Below are positions 1 to 11,129 of a stretch of DNA of 64,000 bases, piece by piece (position 1 is the stretch's first letter; each line of letters opens with the position of its first letter). A program made the position numbers and the translations under genes. The notes beneath the pieces are model-generated. The model was not told the origin of the DNA. It ran no database searches and saw only the letters and a program-made list of their open reading frames with translations. Source of the stretch: Corylus avellana (lineage: Eukaryota > Streptophyta > Magnoliopsida > Fagales > Betulaceae); the NCBI RefSeq assembly GCF_901000735.1, contig NC_081541.1, positions 29,008,813 to 29,072,812 on the forward strand, read 5' to 3'.

Positions 1-720
1 ATTTCAATGTTTGTTAATTTATTTTTCTAGAAAAGACGAAGGTGAAGGGCATGTATCAAGAAAAGATAAAAGTGAAATCTCAAACACTTTGCGAATTCAA
101 CTTTTTATTTTTTTTATTATTATTCTTATTATTTTTTTTTTTATCAAGGTGATCATGGCTTCACCTATGGCAGTACCCTGGCTCCGTCCCACTTTACGTG
201 TCGGTTGCGAACCAAGTGTAGAGGTCCAACTAGGATCCATCAGACTAATCCCTGCTCTAATATATATATACTCCGCACCACTCAGAGCATTGAATATTGA
301 ATCGCTGGTTTTGTCCAGGTGACTGGACCCAAGGGACAGGTAGCACCTAGGGAGTTTTGAACTCGAGACCTCAATGAGTAATATTCCTAGAAGCCGCAAG
401 CCTCCAACACTAGGTCCTGGCCTTGGGGTTAAGATTAAAATTTTATTAAGTTTAATTGTGCACTCACTATACCACTACAAAAAAAATCCTGCAATTAATG
501 TTATTTTTTAGAGAACACTATTAATGAAAAAAACAACACCAATGAATTAACCTTAGTTTCCATGCATGCTATATGTCGAAAAAATAAAATAAAAGGAGAG
601 TACATAAGCAACCATTTTATTCTATTATTATTATATATTGCCATCTCCTTACAAGAAGCGAAACATGGAAAAGTACTTTATTCAAACAGTTAGGGCTAAC
701 GGTTCATGGCGGCCGTTACA
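1..720 (-). other. GLP-1 3' flank, with an unrelated insertion
   Basis: Non-coding. The outer parts (about 1-110 and 545-720) match the 3' flank of GLP-3 at about 4210-4524; both contain the segment ATAAGCAACCATTT followed by an AT-rich stretch. The copies therefore arose by duplication of gene plus flank. Between about 115 and 540 GLP-1 has extra DNA. It contains CACTACAAAAAAAATCC at about 472, which resembles a CACTA-transposon terminus, and a stretch at 145-420 that may be an old repeat. I could not define its ends. Confidence 0.5.
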
Positions 721-736
721 TATAGTTCTCTAATTA

Positions 737-1542
737 TTATGCTGCAAACTTTTTCTGAAGTTCGTCAACCACATTCTTCTCTAATTGGAAGGCCTTGATG
801 AGAACATCTGGATTGATAGGAGGATTGGCTCCAAAAACATTCTTTGCTATGACGATGAGCCCAGGATTCTGGCTGCCGAGACCAGAGAAAGATACAGCAT
901 TCGTGTTTCCAACATTAAACTGAAAGTGAATGAGACCAATTGGGAAGACAAAGACGTCTCCCGGGTATAGAGTTTTGGTGATGAGGCGATTATCCGGGTT
1001 GGATGTCACAAAGCCAACGTATAGAGTACCCTCTACGACTACTAGAATCTCAATGGCACGAGGGTGAGTGTGAGGTGGATTTAGGCCGTATGGTGCAAAG
1101 TCTATGCGGGCTAGGGATACGCCTAGTGTGTTGAGGCCAGGTATTTTGGACACGTCCAAAAGAGTGACATTCGACCCGAGTTGACTTGCGGTGCTTCTAG
1201 GAGTGTTTAACCCCGGAAAGAAGAAATCGTTGGCAGTGACAAGCTTTGGGTCCTTGCAGAACTTTCCATTCACAAATACTGCAGAAAAAAGTAAAAAATA
1301 AAATAAAAAGTTAGTTAATATCACAAGACACTTACATATTTAAGTAATCCCTCCTAGCATAGTTAGAATTGATATACGTAGATCCAAACAATCAAGAAGA
1401 AGAAGGTGTAGATACCAGCATCAGCTGTAGTGTTAAGTGCAACACAAAAGTCTTGCAGAGGAGCAGGGTCATAGGCAGAGGCAATGGAGCATGCCAAAGC
1501 CATGAGTGCCAATGCTACAAGGTAATTAGGAAACCCTTTCAT
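737..1542 (-). CDS. Germin-like protein 1 (GLP-1), two exons, intact
   Basis: Secreted cupin, a probable apoplastic or cell-wall metalloprotein; family members can have superoxide dismutase or oxalate oxidase activity, and which applies here is not known. Exon 1 is 1542-1416 and exon 2 is 1278-737, with a GT-AG intron splitting a Val codon, giving 222 aa (usual family length about 220). Residues 1-23 form a signal peptide ending [13 protein letters not shown], the usual mature GLP N-terminus with the first disulphide Cys. Germin box 1 ([10 protein letters not shown]) and box 2 ([16 protein letters not shown]) keep the three His and one Glu metal ligands. The [14 protein letters not shown] segment points to GLP subfamily 1. 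I chose the ATG at 1542 because it begins the signal peptide and matches the start in GLP-5. A TATA box lies about 90 bp upstream. Confidence 0.93.
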
Positions 1543-1630
1543 CCTTCTTGTGGCTACGATTCTCAGCTTCTGTATTGTTTGAATTCTTGGTTTTGTGAGG
1601 AGTGAGAGATATTGCTGCATGGGAACATAT

Positions 1631-1640
1631 CTATTTATAG
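1631..1640 (-). promoter_or_regulatory. TATA box of GLP-1
   Basis: CTATAAATAG on the minus strand, about 90 bp upstream of the start codon. The same motif in the same context occurs upstream of GLP-5 (32618-32627). Confidence 0.75.
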
Positions 1641-1779
1641 CCGGGAGTGAATGAACCGGTCCATGTTTTTCCCTAGATGGAGCCTCTAAGACATTTTTTT
1701 TCACTAGATAGAGCCTGTAAGACGTTTTTTTTTTTTTCAACAATCACGCGCGTAAGAGTTGGTAAATCTTCAACGTAAG

Positions 1780-2330
1780 GTTACGATTTTTTATTCAGCG
1801 GTTGAACTGGCCATTACTTAACCACTTAAATTTGCAGAGATTAGAAATATTGCAGTCAAATTCGACCACTTCAATTAATTAAGGAACAGCGGAAAAGATG
1901 TTCTAATGTTGCTTTTATAAATATAAAGATTGTATATTAGAAATTAATTGAAATGCCTATGTATAGTTGACCGTTTAAAATATATATTAAGCTGCGAAAT
2001 AAGGTAGGAGAAGAGCAGCCAGCAGGGCCATGACTATTACGAGCACTTAATTATGTTTTGAGTTGTGAAATTATTATAATGATTTGATGCATTCTACGCA
2101 AATTTAGATGTTCAAACTGCGTGAACAGCTCCAAGTCACATGATGTTATCTTATCTCATTAAGATTACCTTGTTTTGCTACGCTAGAAAAAGCTTTCCCA
2201 GATACTACCATTCTCTAAGGCGCATTTGGTATATTCTTGTCTTGTCTATCTACTCTCTCTTTTTTTTTTCTTTTTTTTTTTTTTCTTTTTAAGGTTTGAA
2301 AGGTTTTTTTAAGTTGTTGGAGAAATAAAT
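1780..2330 (-). promoter_or_regulatory. GLP-1 upstream region shared by the GLP cluster
   Basis: The proximal part (about 1790-1920) matches the GLP-5 upstream region (about 32690-32800) and the GLP-3/GLP-4 promoters, including GACCACTTCAATTAATTAA. The distal part (about 1950-2260) matches the orphan segment at 28060-28320, including GATGTTATCTTATCTCATTA and GAAAAAGCTTTCCCAGATAC. Conservation between paralogues identifies ancestral promoter DNA; individual factor sites cannot be assigned. Confidence 0.6.
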
Positions 2331-2339
2331 TCATACATC

Positions 2340-4200
2340 CATGCGCAAGTTAATGATTTTGGTGTATTTTGTTTACAACAGAATATCTAACTCCAATGAA
2401 AGATTTCAGACATGAAGTCTGCTCTCTTTAGATGTTAGATGCAGCTTAATTTCCTTTCAAGGAATTAGAAAACAAAAGCATATTGGAATAGAACATTTAA
2501 ATATCGAGCTATCTCCTATATGTACTATACCAATAATTTTAACATTAGGAAAATGTGTCCTATATGTTTCTTAAGGACAATGTATCCTATATGTACTATA
2601 CCCATAAGTTAACATTAGGACACATTTCATTTTGTCCTCTCAATCTGCCAAATTTCAAGTTCTAGCTGTCATATGCCCTCTCTGATCAACTCATACACAA
2701 TACGGGATTAATGTACTGGATCCTCTTCAATTCATTTGGAATGGAGAGGAGCTGGTTCTTTAAAAAAGAAGGGCAAAATTGTTCAAATGAACTGGAAATA
2801 ATCTAAATTCCACAACACGCTGCATCCAATGTGCATTTATTCCTTTCAATTATTATTGAAAATGACTAATTACCTTAAGTTTGCTTTTGATTGCTTTGAC
2901 ACCTTCTGACATATCACTTTAAAAGTTTTTAAATTGGCTTACCTGAAAGTTGTCTCATGTGAAAAGGGGAAAAAATGTATTATAATTACCATATAGCTAA
3001 AGGCCTCGCTTGTTTTTTTGGATAAGAATTTTTTCAATTTCACTTGAAATGAAGATAAAGCACTTTATAGTCTTCATTTAATATTGTTGTACGTATGCAA
3101 TGATGTAAATGATGGCATATCATTTAAATTTTTTAAATGGCATTCCAATGTATTTGTCACATAGCCATCATCTACGTCGTTAGATACAAAAACAGGAAAT
3201 CCTAACTATAAAATAAGATATATCTATTTCACTTGAATTAATAGAGATGATTCTATTATGTCTCTTTTAGGGTGGGCAATAGGACACAAAGTAACTATTA
3301 TATATGGGTTCAATAAACTTTTAAGGGAATGACGGGGGGCATTTGCTTCCTCTCGCCCTTAGCTAGCTCCACCACTGCCCACATGTACATTAGTTAAGTA
3401 AAATATTAACCATGTTTATATAAACTCTTTAGCACTCTTTCCTTACAAGTCGGTTTTCAAGAGTGAATTCTATTTAACGTTTGTTACAATTGGTATCAGA
3501 AAAAAAAAAACTAAATATGTTACGAGTTCAAGTCACAAAGAGGGCAACCTATAGGTAGGATTAATAAGTCTAAGTATTATGTACGAGCTTAGTGTTAAAT
3601 TATTGAATTGTGATAGATGAGTTAAGCTGACAAAAGGGAAAAAAGGCTATCACCAGGTTAGTGTCATAGAGCCAGTTGTCTTAGATGTCGGATTCAAAAG
3701 AGTGATAAAATGTTACGATTCCAAGTGCTCCACATTGATTAAGTGCAATTTTAACCATATATATATAAGCTCCACCAACACTGAGGAAAGAGAAGAAAAT
3801 GAGGAAATGTGGTGTGGGAGAGAGAAGCAACATAAAGTTGGGTAAGGCTAAGTTCATTGTCAAGAAAGTATGCACTTAGGTCGGTTTTGATTGAATTCAT
3901 GATACCCTGGCCTCCATCAACGCTGGTTCGATGGCATCTATTTTTTGAATCACAGAACCAAAAAATTACAAAAACCTATATATCATGATCAGATACCGAC
4001 CAATGTCAAGGGATTTTCAGTTCGGTTATATAGTTACGTTTTCAGAACATTAGCTCACCCCTAGTTTAGATCAAATGATTCAATCTGAACACATTACTTA
4101 GTCGTATTTGTATTATACAATATAATATGTCCATTGGTAAATAATATATTTTTCATGTTTGCTTAGATTTAATGCTTTCCTAGAACTAACTACCATGCCA
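2340..4200. other. Intergenic DNA between GLP-1 and GLP-3
   Basis: AT-rich, with no open frame resembling a protein. A tRNA-Met-like primer site (TTGGTATCAG) at about 3489, followed by an A run, may be retroelement debris. I see no gene. Confidence 0.5.
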
Positions 4201-4209
4201 AAGTTTTTT

Positions 4210-4524
4210 GTATTTTCTTGCCTTTTCCATAATTTCTTTTCTTTGTTCTAGTTAGAGAGAAGTTAGAAGTGATATTTCAAACACTTGGTGGATTCAAAAG
4301 TTTATTAGGTCGCTCTGCCTTAGTTACCAAGCATGTTACATCGAAAAAAAAAACACATGGAGTTCATGATAAGCAACCATTTAATTTCATTATCATTATA
4401 TATTGGTATGACGTAATTACAACAAGGGACACATAGCGAACTTTATTCAAATTAACCATCTAAGGGTTCATTGTATGACGATACAACAAGCCAAACATGG
4501 TAAACTTTATTCAAACCATCTAAC
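4210..4524 (-). other. GLP-3 3' flank and 3' UTR, cut by the chromovirus
   Basis: Homologous to the 3' flanks of GLP-1 (about 590-720) and GLP-5 (about 31605-31730). The sequence reads into the conserved CTAAC...GGTTCA block near the GLP stop codon, but is interrupted after CTAAC (4520-4524) by the LTR element and resumes at 9908. Confidence 0.75.
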
Positions 4525-4885
4525 TGTAACAGAATACTTCTCTAGAACAAAAAATGGAAATGGAAAAGAAAAGAATCAACTTCTTTATTGAATGGAATTG
4601 GCCAATTCGAGATGGCTAATCTCCTACAATTTCTGCCAAATGCAAAAAGACTCCCCTCCCTTGCAGTCCACCAGCCTTTATAAGGCTTAATCAGTTGAGG
4701 CAATTCTCTGTTTACAATTCGGTTTACAGTTTTAGTTCCAACTAACTACCATATCCACACGTGCACAATCTCCTAATAGAATTAACTACATTAACTACAT
4801 AACAGACTTCAACTGCTCTTCCTTTCCAGCTCATCTTCTAAGCTCCACTTCACTGCCTGCCTTCTATTAGGAACTCCCTGTGACA
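4525..4885 (-). repeat. 3' LTR of the chromovirus
   Basis: Begins TGTAACAGAATAC and ends CTGTGACA in plus-strand orientation. Pairs with 9547-9907 and has the same length. Confidence 0.93.
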
Positions 4886-4954
4886 TAGCCTCTCCCTTTA
4901 AAGCACATTGCCCACAAGGTGCGGATAAGACTGTTGCATGTGAAACAATTCCTC

Positions 4955-5314
4955 CTAAGAAGCACCATCTTCAGTTTGACCCACCCATTGAACCAAAACC
5001 TCAATGACTGCTCTATTGTCCTTCCTTTTACTTCTTCGAGCCAGAATTTTCAAAGGATCAGATAAGATAACCCCCTGCATATCAATAGGAGGTAATTGAG
5101 GAAGAATAGAATTCCTGTTGCCAAGCTTTAGTTTCAACTGAGAGACATGAAAAACTGGATGAATGTGAGCTATCAAAGGTAAATCCAACTCATAAGCCAC
5201 CTTCCCCACTTTGCGGATAATTTTGAAGGGTCCATAAAACCGACAAGATAACTTCAAAGACCTTCTAATGCCCATTGACTGTTGTCTATAAGGCTGCAGC
5301 CTTAGATAAACCAT
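4955..5314 (-). pseudogene. Chromovirus integrase C-terminus and truncated chromodomain
   Basis: The minus-strand frame contains the GPFKIIRKVGKVAYELDLP and HPVFHVSQLK blocks typical of chromovirus integrase C-termini. A chromodomain-like end follows (ILARRS...VIEVLVQWVG). The frame stops at TAG where a conserved Trp codon (TGG) is expected, so the chromodomain is cut short by one G-to-A change. The chromodomain normally directs integration toward heterochromatin; this copy landed beside a gene. Confidence 0.8.
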
Positions 5315-5587
5315 CTACCCCACCTCAAAAACTCTTTTAGATCTTCTTAAATCCATATACCTTGTCATCCTCTGCTAAGCTTGCCACAAATTGTCCTTTA
5401 ACAAAGACAAAATTTGCTCCCTGGAACGAAGGACTTCATCAACAACTTCTAATCTTGTTGTCCCTGGAATACAAGTGAGTAATCGTGGAGGAGGTAAACC
5501 ATAAACAGCTTCAAAGGGTGTCATTTTGATAGAAGCATGCCATGTAGTATTATACCAATACTCTACCCATGGCAGCCAAGACAGCCA

Positions 5588-6076
5588 CTATTTAGGTCGA
5601 TTCTGCACAAAACTCCTCAAATATGTCTCAATACACTTATTCACAATCTCAGTTTGCCCATCAGTTTGAGGGTGATAACTAGTGCTAAATTTCAAAGTAG
5701 TGCCTTGAAGTTTAAACAATTCCCTCCGGAAAGCACTAGTGGAAACAGAGTCTCTATTTGATACTATGAAAGTAGGCATTCCATGTAATCTTATGATATT
5801 CTAAAAAAACACATGAGCTATTTTAATTGTTGTATAGGGACGTGAAAGAGCAATAAGGTGGCTATAGTTAGACAATCGGTCCACCACCACCATTATCATT
5901 GATTGCCCTTGAGAAATAGGTAACCCTTCAACAAAATCCATAGATACATCAGCCGAAATTCTGCTAGGAATAGGAAGAGGTTGTAACAGTCCAGCAGGAG
6001 ACATATTCTCATACTCAGATTGTTGGCAAACCTCACATTCCCTGATAAACTTCTTGAGGTCTTTAGTCATCTATTT
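5588..6076 (-). pseudogene. Chromovirus integrase core (broken)
   Basis: Two frames: 6070-5801 has the zinc-finger half (ECEVCQQSEYE) and the catalytic start (ADVSMDFVEGLP with its Asp). 5779-5588 has the second catalytic part (SNRD and TSYHPQTDGQTE with the Glu region). A stop codon separates them near 5790-5800, so no single integrase can be made. Confidence 0.85.
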
Positions 6077-6140
6077 CCAATAAAAATCCCTTTTGGCCCT
6101 CCGTAAAGTTTTATCAAACCCTGAATGTCCTGCCATCAGA

Positions 6141-7080
6141 TCACCATGAACAAAGTGCAACACTTGTCCTCTTATGGTTGGAGAACTCCCGATATAGATT
6201 CTCTTTTATAGAACAGCAAATTATCCCTAAGGGAAATCTTTCTAAATCCAGCTCACCTTTATCCCATTGCTCCAATAATGCTTTCAACTGCAAATCAGTT
6301 TGATACTCAGCTCTTAAATCCTTAACCCAACTGACAATAGGTATGGACAGAAGAGACAAAGTCAACTCAGGTTCCCAATCCTCCATTCTTGATAGAGCAT
6401 CCGCCACTCTATTATCCATTCCCATTTTGTACTCCACTGTAAAGTCATAGCCAATCAACTTAGTGATCCATTTCTGCTGAAACAGGGTACCCACCTTCTG
6501 CTCCGAAAGGAATTTCTAACTTTGATGGTCTGTTTTGACAATGAATGGCCTCCCAACCAAATAAGGTCTCCATTTTTAAATAGCTGTTACTAGGGAAAAC
6601 AACTCCTTCTCATAAGTGGACATATTACCAGCTTTCCCTTTGAGGGCTTTACTCAAGAATGCTATTGGCCTACTAGCTTGCATTAACACTGCTCCAATTC
6701 CAATACCACTAGCATCATACTCAATCACAAATGGCTAGAAAAAGTTAAGAAGAGCTAGGGCTGGAGCTGCTATCATGGCAACCTTGAGACTGTTAAATGC
6801 ACCAACGGCTAATTCATCCCAAGAAAAAGCATTTTTCTTTAACATAGCTGTCAATGGGGCTGCAATAGATCCATACCCTTGAATAAATTTTCTGTAGTAA
6901 CCCATGAGTCCCAAAAACCCTCTCAAAGACTTAAGAGTTTTAGGAAAAGGCCACTCAACCATAGCTTGAATCTTTTCATGATCAGCCTTAACACCTTAAG
7001 CAGAAATCACATGTCCAAGATACTCCACCTCCTGACAACCAAACTTACACTTAGACATTTTAGCATATAACTGATTCTTT
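6141..7080 (-). pseudogene. Chromovirus RT thumb and RNase H (broken)
   Basis: Frame 6962-6735 contains the connection block (PKTLKSLRGFLGLMGYYRKF). Frame 6494-6141 contains the RNase H end (DFTVEYKMGMDNRVADALSR). Several stops interrupt the reading between and upstream of these blocks. Confidence 0.8.
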
Positions 7081-7149
7081 CTCAATAAATCCAAAGTGAT
7101 CCTTAAATGCTACCTATGAGTATCCAAATCTTTACTGAAAACCAGAATA

Positions 7150-9515
7150 TCATAAAAAAAAAACTAAGATGAACTTTCTAAGAAAAGGTTTAAAAACCTG
7201 ATTCATAAGGCTTTGAAAAGTATATGGAACATTAGTAAGGCCGAATGGCATCACTAAAAACTCATAATGGCCCTCATAAGTGCGGAAGGCAGTCTTATGA
7301 ATATCCTTCTCTACCACCCTAATCTGATGATAACCAGATTTTAAATCCAGTTTAGAAAACCATTGAGCTCCCCACAACTCATCTAACATCTCATCCACAA
7401 CTGGTATAGGAAACTTGCCCTTGATAGTTACTTGATTCAAGGCTCTATAATCCATACACATTCTCCAGCTGCCATCTGCCTTCCTTACAAGTAAAACTGG
7501 AGAAGAGAAAGGGCTCTGACTGCATCTAATTACTCCAGACTGCAGCAACTCTTTCACAATCTTCTCTATCTCATCCTTTTGGTAAAAAGGGTACCGGTAT
7601 GGCCTCACTGAAACAGGCTGTGCACCCTCCTTCAATTGTATTGCATGATCATGAGATCTTTTAGGAGGCAACTCCTTAGGATCAGCAAAAACATCTGCAA
7701 ACTCTTCCAATAATTGAGCCATATGACCAACTTCTTTGTTTTGCTTCCTTCCATCTTCATCCCCTTGCATCTGGGTACTATCATCACCAAGAAGCTGCAA
7801 CAAGACACCCTTGTTCTCACTTCTACTTAGTTTAAAGGATTCATCATCTTCTACACACAGATTCAGATTAGCAACCAGCCCTTCCAGCAAACAAGTTCTT
7901 TCCTCATACACAAACTGCATAGTGAGATTAAGAAAATCCCACAATATAGGCCCTAAAGTCCTCAACCATTGAATGCCAAGTACCATATCACAACCAGCCA
8001 AAGGTAAAATATAAAGGTCAACAACAAAAGTATAACCTTGCAACCTCACCTTTGTGTTATTACATTTACTAGGGCTTACAAGCTCATCACCATTAGCTAC
8101 TTTAACTTTGATAGATTCATTATTCACAGGCTGAATTCCCACTCCCTTAATCCTTTCCTGATCTAAGAAGTTATGTGTACTTCCAGAATCAATCAAAATT
8201 ATTATCTTGTGATTGTTTATCATACCTACAATCCTCATAGTCTTAGGAGTAGGATTTCCAATAATGGCATGCAAAGAGATTTCAGGAAATTCTTCTAAAA
8301 AAAAATCACCTGGATCTGGTTCTTCTTCAACCTCTTTCAAATTGTTCACCTTCTCTTCGATCTCCTCAATCAAGAACAATCTTGGTGAAGCACAAACATG
8401 GCCACGGCTCCACTTAGCATCACAATTATAACATAATCCTTTCTTCCTTCTATCCATCATCTCAGCATTAGAAATTTTTTGAACTGGTAACATTGCTTTA
8501 CCAGAAACAGGAAGAGTAGCTTTATTCTGGTTATTACCATTCGCAGCATTCTCAAGACTCTTCTGTTGACCAAAAAGAGTAGTTTTTCCTCCCAAAAACC
8601 CAGTACTCTTACTTTCTCCCCCAAAACTTCTTGCAGCATTATTATAAGGAAGTTGACTCCATTGTGGTTTAGTGCTTTTTCTGAAATTGCACACATAATC
8701 TTCCTGAATTTTTGCTAAAGAATAAGCATCAACTAGAGCCTTAGGTTTAAACATCTTTACTGCCAATCTAATTTCATCTTTTAACCCCCCCATAAAGCAA
8801 CTCAATTTATGTGCTTCAGGTAAATCAGCTACTCTATTAGCTAATACTTCAAATTGTTGCTTATATTCTTGCAAAGATCCTTCTTGTTTCAACTTTGACA
8901 ATGTTTCCATAGGGTCATCATAAGACCCCATACCAAATCTAGTCTGTAATGCTCTAGCAAAATCATCCCAAGTAGCAAAAGAATTTGATTTATGCAATTC
9001 TTGAAACCAAAGGTTGTACCTACCATATGAAACGCATAAATCTTCAACGTCTGAGAATCTAATGTATAGTAGTGATCAAAGAATTGCTTAGCCTTGTAAC
9101 ACCAATTCAATGGATCCTCCCCATTGAATTTTGGAATCTCCAATCGAATAGACTTAGTGTGGAATCCATCTCCTGCATGAATCCCTTTGGCTCAAGTCCC
9201 TCCTTTTGAACTTGAACCAAAATTGGCCTCCATAGTATCAAAAGATACGCTCTTCTCCTTCTATTCTGGTGCATGTCTAATTTCCTGTAACCATCTCATT
9301 ACTTGATCAAATCTGACATCTAGCTTAGCAAATTGCTCATCTTGCTTCCTTACTTGTTCATCATGCTTCCACTCACTACAATCAAGTCTTGAATTCATCT
9401 CCTCATGAATGACTTTGCAATGTTGCTCACGAGCTGACAATTCAGTCTGCAATTGTTTAAACTCCTTCCTAAATTGCCCAAAATCAGAATCTTGCCCCAT
9501 AGATCTAGTTTTCAT
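7150..9515 (-). pseudogene. Chromovirus gag-protease-RT
   Basis: Gag starts at the ATG at 9515 (MKTRSMGQD), runs through a coiled-coil-like stretch, then meets an in-frame stop after HAPE (about 9261), another near 9195, and a frameshift near 9020. From 8997 a 615-codon frame remains open. It contains the gag domain, a zinc knuckle (CYNCDAKWSRGHVC), an aspartic protease (ILIDSGSTHNFLD) and RT blocks (SPFSSPVLLVRKADGSWRMC, FSKLDLKSGYHQIRV, MPFGLTN). The frame ends at a T run (about 7155-7170) just before the catalytic loop, where the alternative frame reads YDILVFS. A homopolymer frameshift therefore splits the RT. Confidence 0.88.
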
Positions 9516-9530
9516 GAAAAGAAAACAAAT

Positions 9531-9544
9531 GGCTCTTGATACCA
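9531..9544 (-). other. Primer-binding site of the chromovirus
   Basis: On the minus strand the 5' LTR ends CTGTAACA, followed by AG and then TGGTATCAAGAGCC, complementary to the 3' end of initiator tRNA-Met. Confidence 0.85.
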
Positions 9545-9546
9545 CT

Positions 9547-9907
9547 TGTTACAGAATACTTCTCTAGAACAAAGAATGGAAATGGAAAAGAAAAGAATCA
9601 ATTTCTTTATTGAATGGAATTGGCCAATTCGAAATGGCTAATCTCCTACAATTTTTGCCAAATGCAAAAAGACTCCCCTCCTTTGCACTCCACCAGCCTT
9701 TATAAGGCTTAATCAGTTGAGGCAATTCTCTGTTTACAATTCGGCTTACAGTTTTAGTTCCAACTAACTACCATATCCATACGTGCACAATTTCCTAATA
9801 GAATTAACTACATTAACTACATAACAGACTTCAACTGCTCTTCCTTTCCAGCTCATCTTCTAAGGTCCACTTCACTGCCTGCCTTCTGTTAGGAACTGCC
9901 TAAGACA
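9547..9907 (-). repeat. 5' LTR of the chromovirus
   Basis: 361 bp, TG...CA in plus orientation, followed by the TSD CTAAC. Aligns without large gaps with 4525-4885. Confidence 0.93.
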
Positions 9908-9948
9908 CTAACGGTTCACTGTGGCTATGACATATAGTTCTCTAATTC

Positions 9949-10362
9949 TTATCCCACAAACTTTTTTTGAAGAGAGTCAACAACATTCTTGTCCAATTGG
10001 AAAGCATTGATGAGAATATCTAGATTGATAGGAGGATTGGCTCCAAAAACATTCTTTGCTATGGTCATGAGCCCAAGATTTTGGCTACCGAGTCCGGCAA
10101 AAGCAACAGCATTGGTCTTTCCAACATTAAACTGGAAGTAAATGAGGCCAATTGGAAAGACAAAGACATCTCCTGCATTTAGGGTTTTGGTGAAGAGGCA
10201 GTTATCCGGGTTGGATGTGACAAACCCAACATACAAAGTACCCTCCACAACTACTAGAATCTCGATGGCACGAGGGTGAGTGTGGGGTGTATTTAGGCCG
10301 TACGGTGCATAGTTTAAGCGAGCTAAAGATATGAACAGTGTATTGAGGCCAGGGATTCTGTC
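9949..10362 (-). pseudogene. Germin-like protein 3 (GLP-3), 5'-truncated remnant
   Basis: The C-terminal two-thirds of GLP exon 2 in one open frame, from DRIPGLNTL to LQKKFVG and the stop. Box 1 (HTHPRAIE) is intact, but box 2 reads [10 protein letters not shown]: the metal-binding His is replaced by Tyr. Homology to the other GLPs stops at about 10362, where a copia LTR begins; exon 1, the intron and the first third of exon 2 are absent from the window. The probable former promoter lies at 23018-23578. With no start or signal peptide, and a lost ligand, this is a pseudogene. Confidence 0.9.
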
Positions 10363-10415
10363 TAATGAACCATTGCAGAGTCAACCATGCAACTCCACTC
10401 CACACGGCAATAATC

Positions 10416-11129
10416 TGTTGTAATATATGTGTGTTACAAACAATTGTTTTCTTTTCTTTCTTTTAAGCTCTTTTATTATTTGCTTAATACTAATGGTTTT
10501 TTAGAAATAATTTTGTGACAAAGGCCATTTACTTTTTCATACGTTTTTTTTAACTATGTCATCAAATCTATTGATTTTCAGTTTTATTGTTTATGACCGT
10601 TGGTCATTAACAATTCCATGGGTTTTTATTTCTTCAACAGTTTTGACCATTTACAAGATTTTATGGCATTGTTCATTAACAAGGTTTTACGGTTTTCTTC
10701 AATCATTTTGACTGTTTGGTCATAATGTCTTTCAAGACTTTGGTTAGGAACAAAAAATGTGAGCTTCCTTTATATATATATATATATATTACTTCTATGT
10801 TTTCAATTATGGATTTGTTGTTCTACAAGAAAAGATCTGGGTTGTTCTATTAGTCTCGTTCTTGGAAGTGCGTCCTTAACGAAGGTAGATGCTATAGTCT
10901 AATCCTATGAGGTTGCATGTCAAAGGATCCGATCGCACCGAGTTATTCACTCCGGGAGGCACGAATCAACTTTTAAGGACAACGCTCTTGCGTGATTCTA
11001 TAGCATTGTGAGATCTTTCCATACTTTACTTTTCATCTCTTGTATTTTATTTATTTTATTGTTAATTTTCATATTGTAATTATTTTATATCAATGAGAAT
11101 TTGTGCACCATCCAAAATTATTTCCAACA
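10416..11129 (+). repeat. 5' LTR of Copia-1
   Basis: 714 bp, TG...CA. By eye only a few percent different from 17765-18613, apart from a length change in the TA-rich part at about 10770-10790. Confidence 0.92.

Larger units (their letters stand above)
4525..9907 (-). mobile_element. Ty3/gypsy chromovirus LTR retrotransposon, complete in structure, dead in coding
   Basis: A 5.4-kb element on the minus strand. Both LTRs are 361 bp, begin TG and end CA, and are flanked by the exact 5-bp TSD CTAAC (4520-4524 and 9908-9912). A primer-binding site complementary to initiator tRNA-Met lies just inside the 5' LTR, and a purine tract (AAAGGGAGAGGCTA) precedes the 3' LTR. Coding order is gag, zinc knuckle, protease, reverse transcriptase, RNase H, integrase, chromodomain, as in chromoviruses. 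Stops and frameshifts break it several times. By eye the two LTRs differ at about 15 of 361 positions (about 4%), so the insertion is moderately recent. It landed in the 3' region of GLP-3. Confidence 0.95.

Noticed and set aside
785..970. Plus-strand frame opposite GLP-1 (and the similar one at 27291-27476 opposite GLP-4)
   Set aside because: Antisense of the conserved cupin coding sequence.
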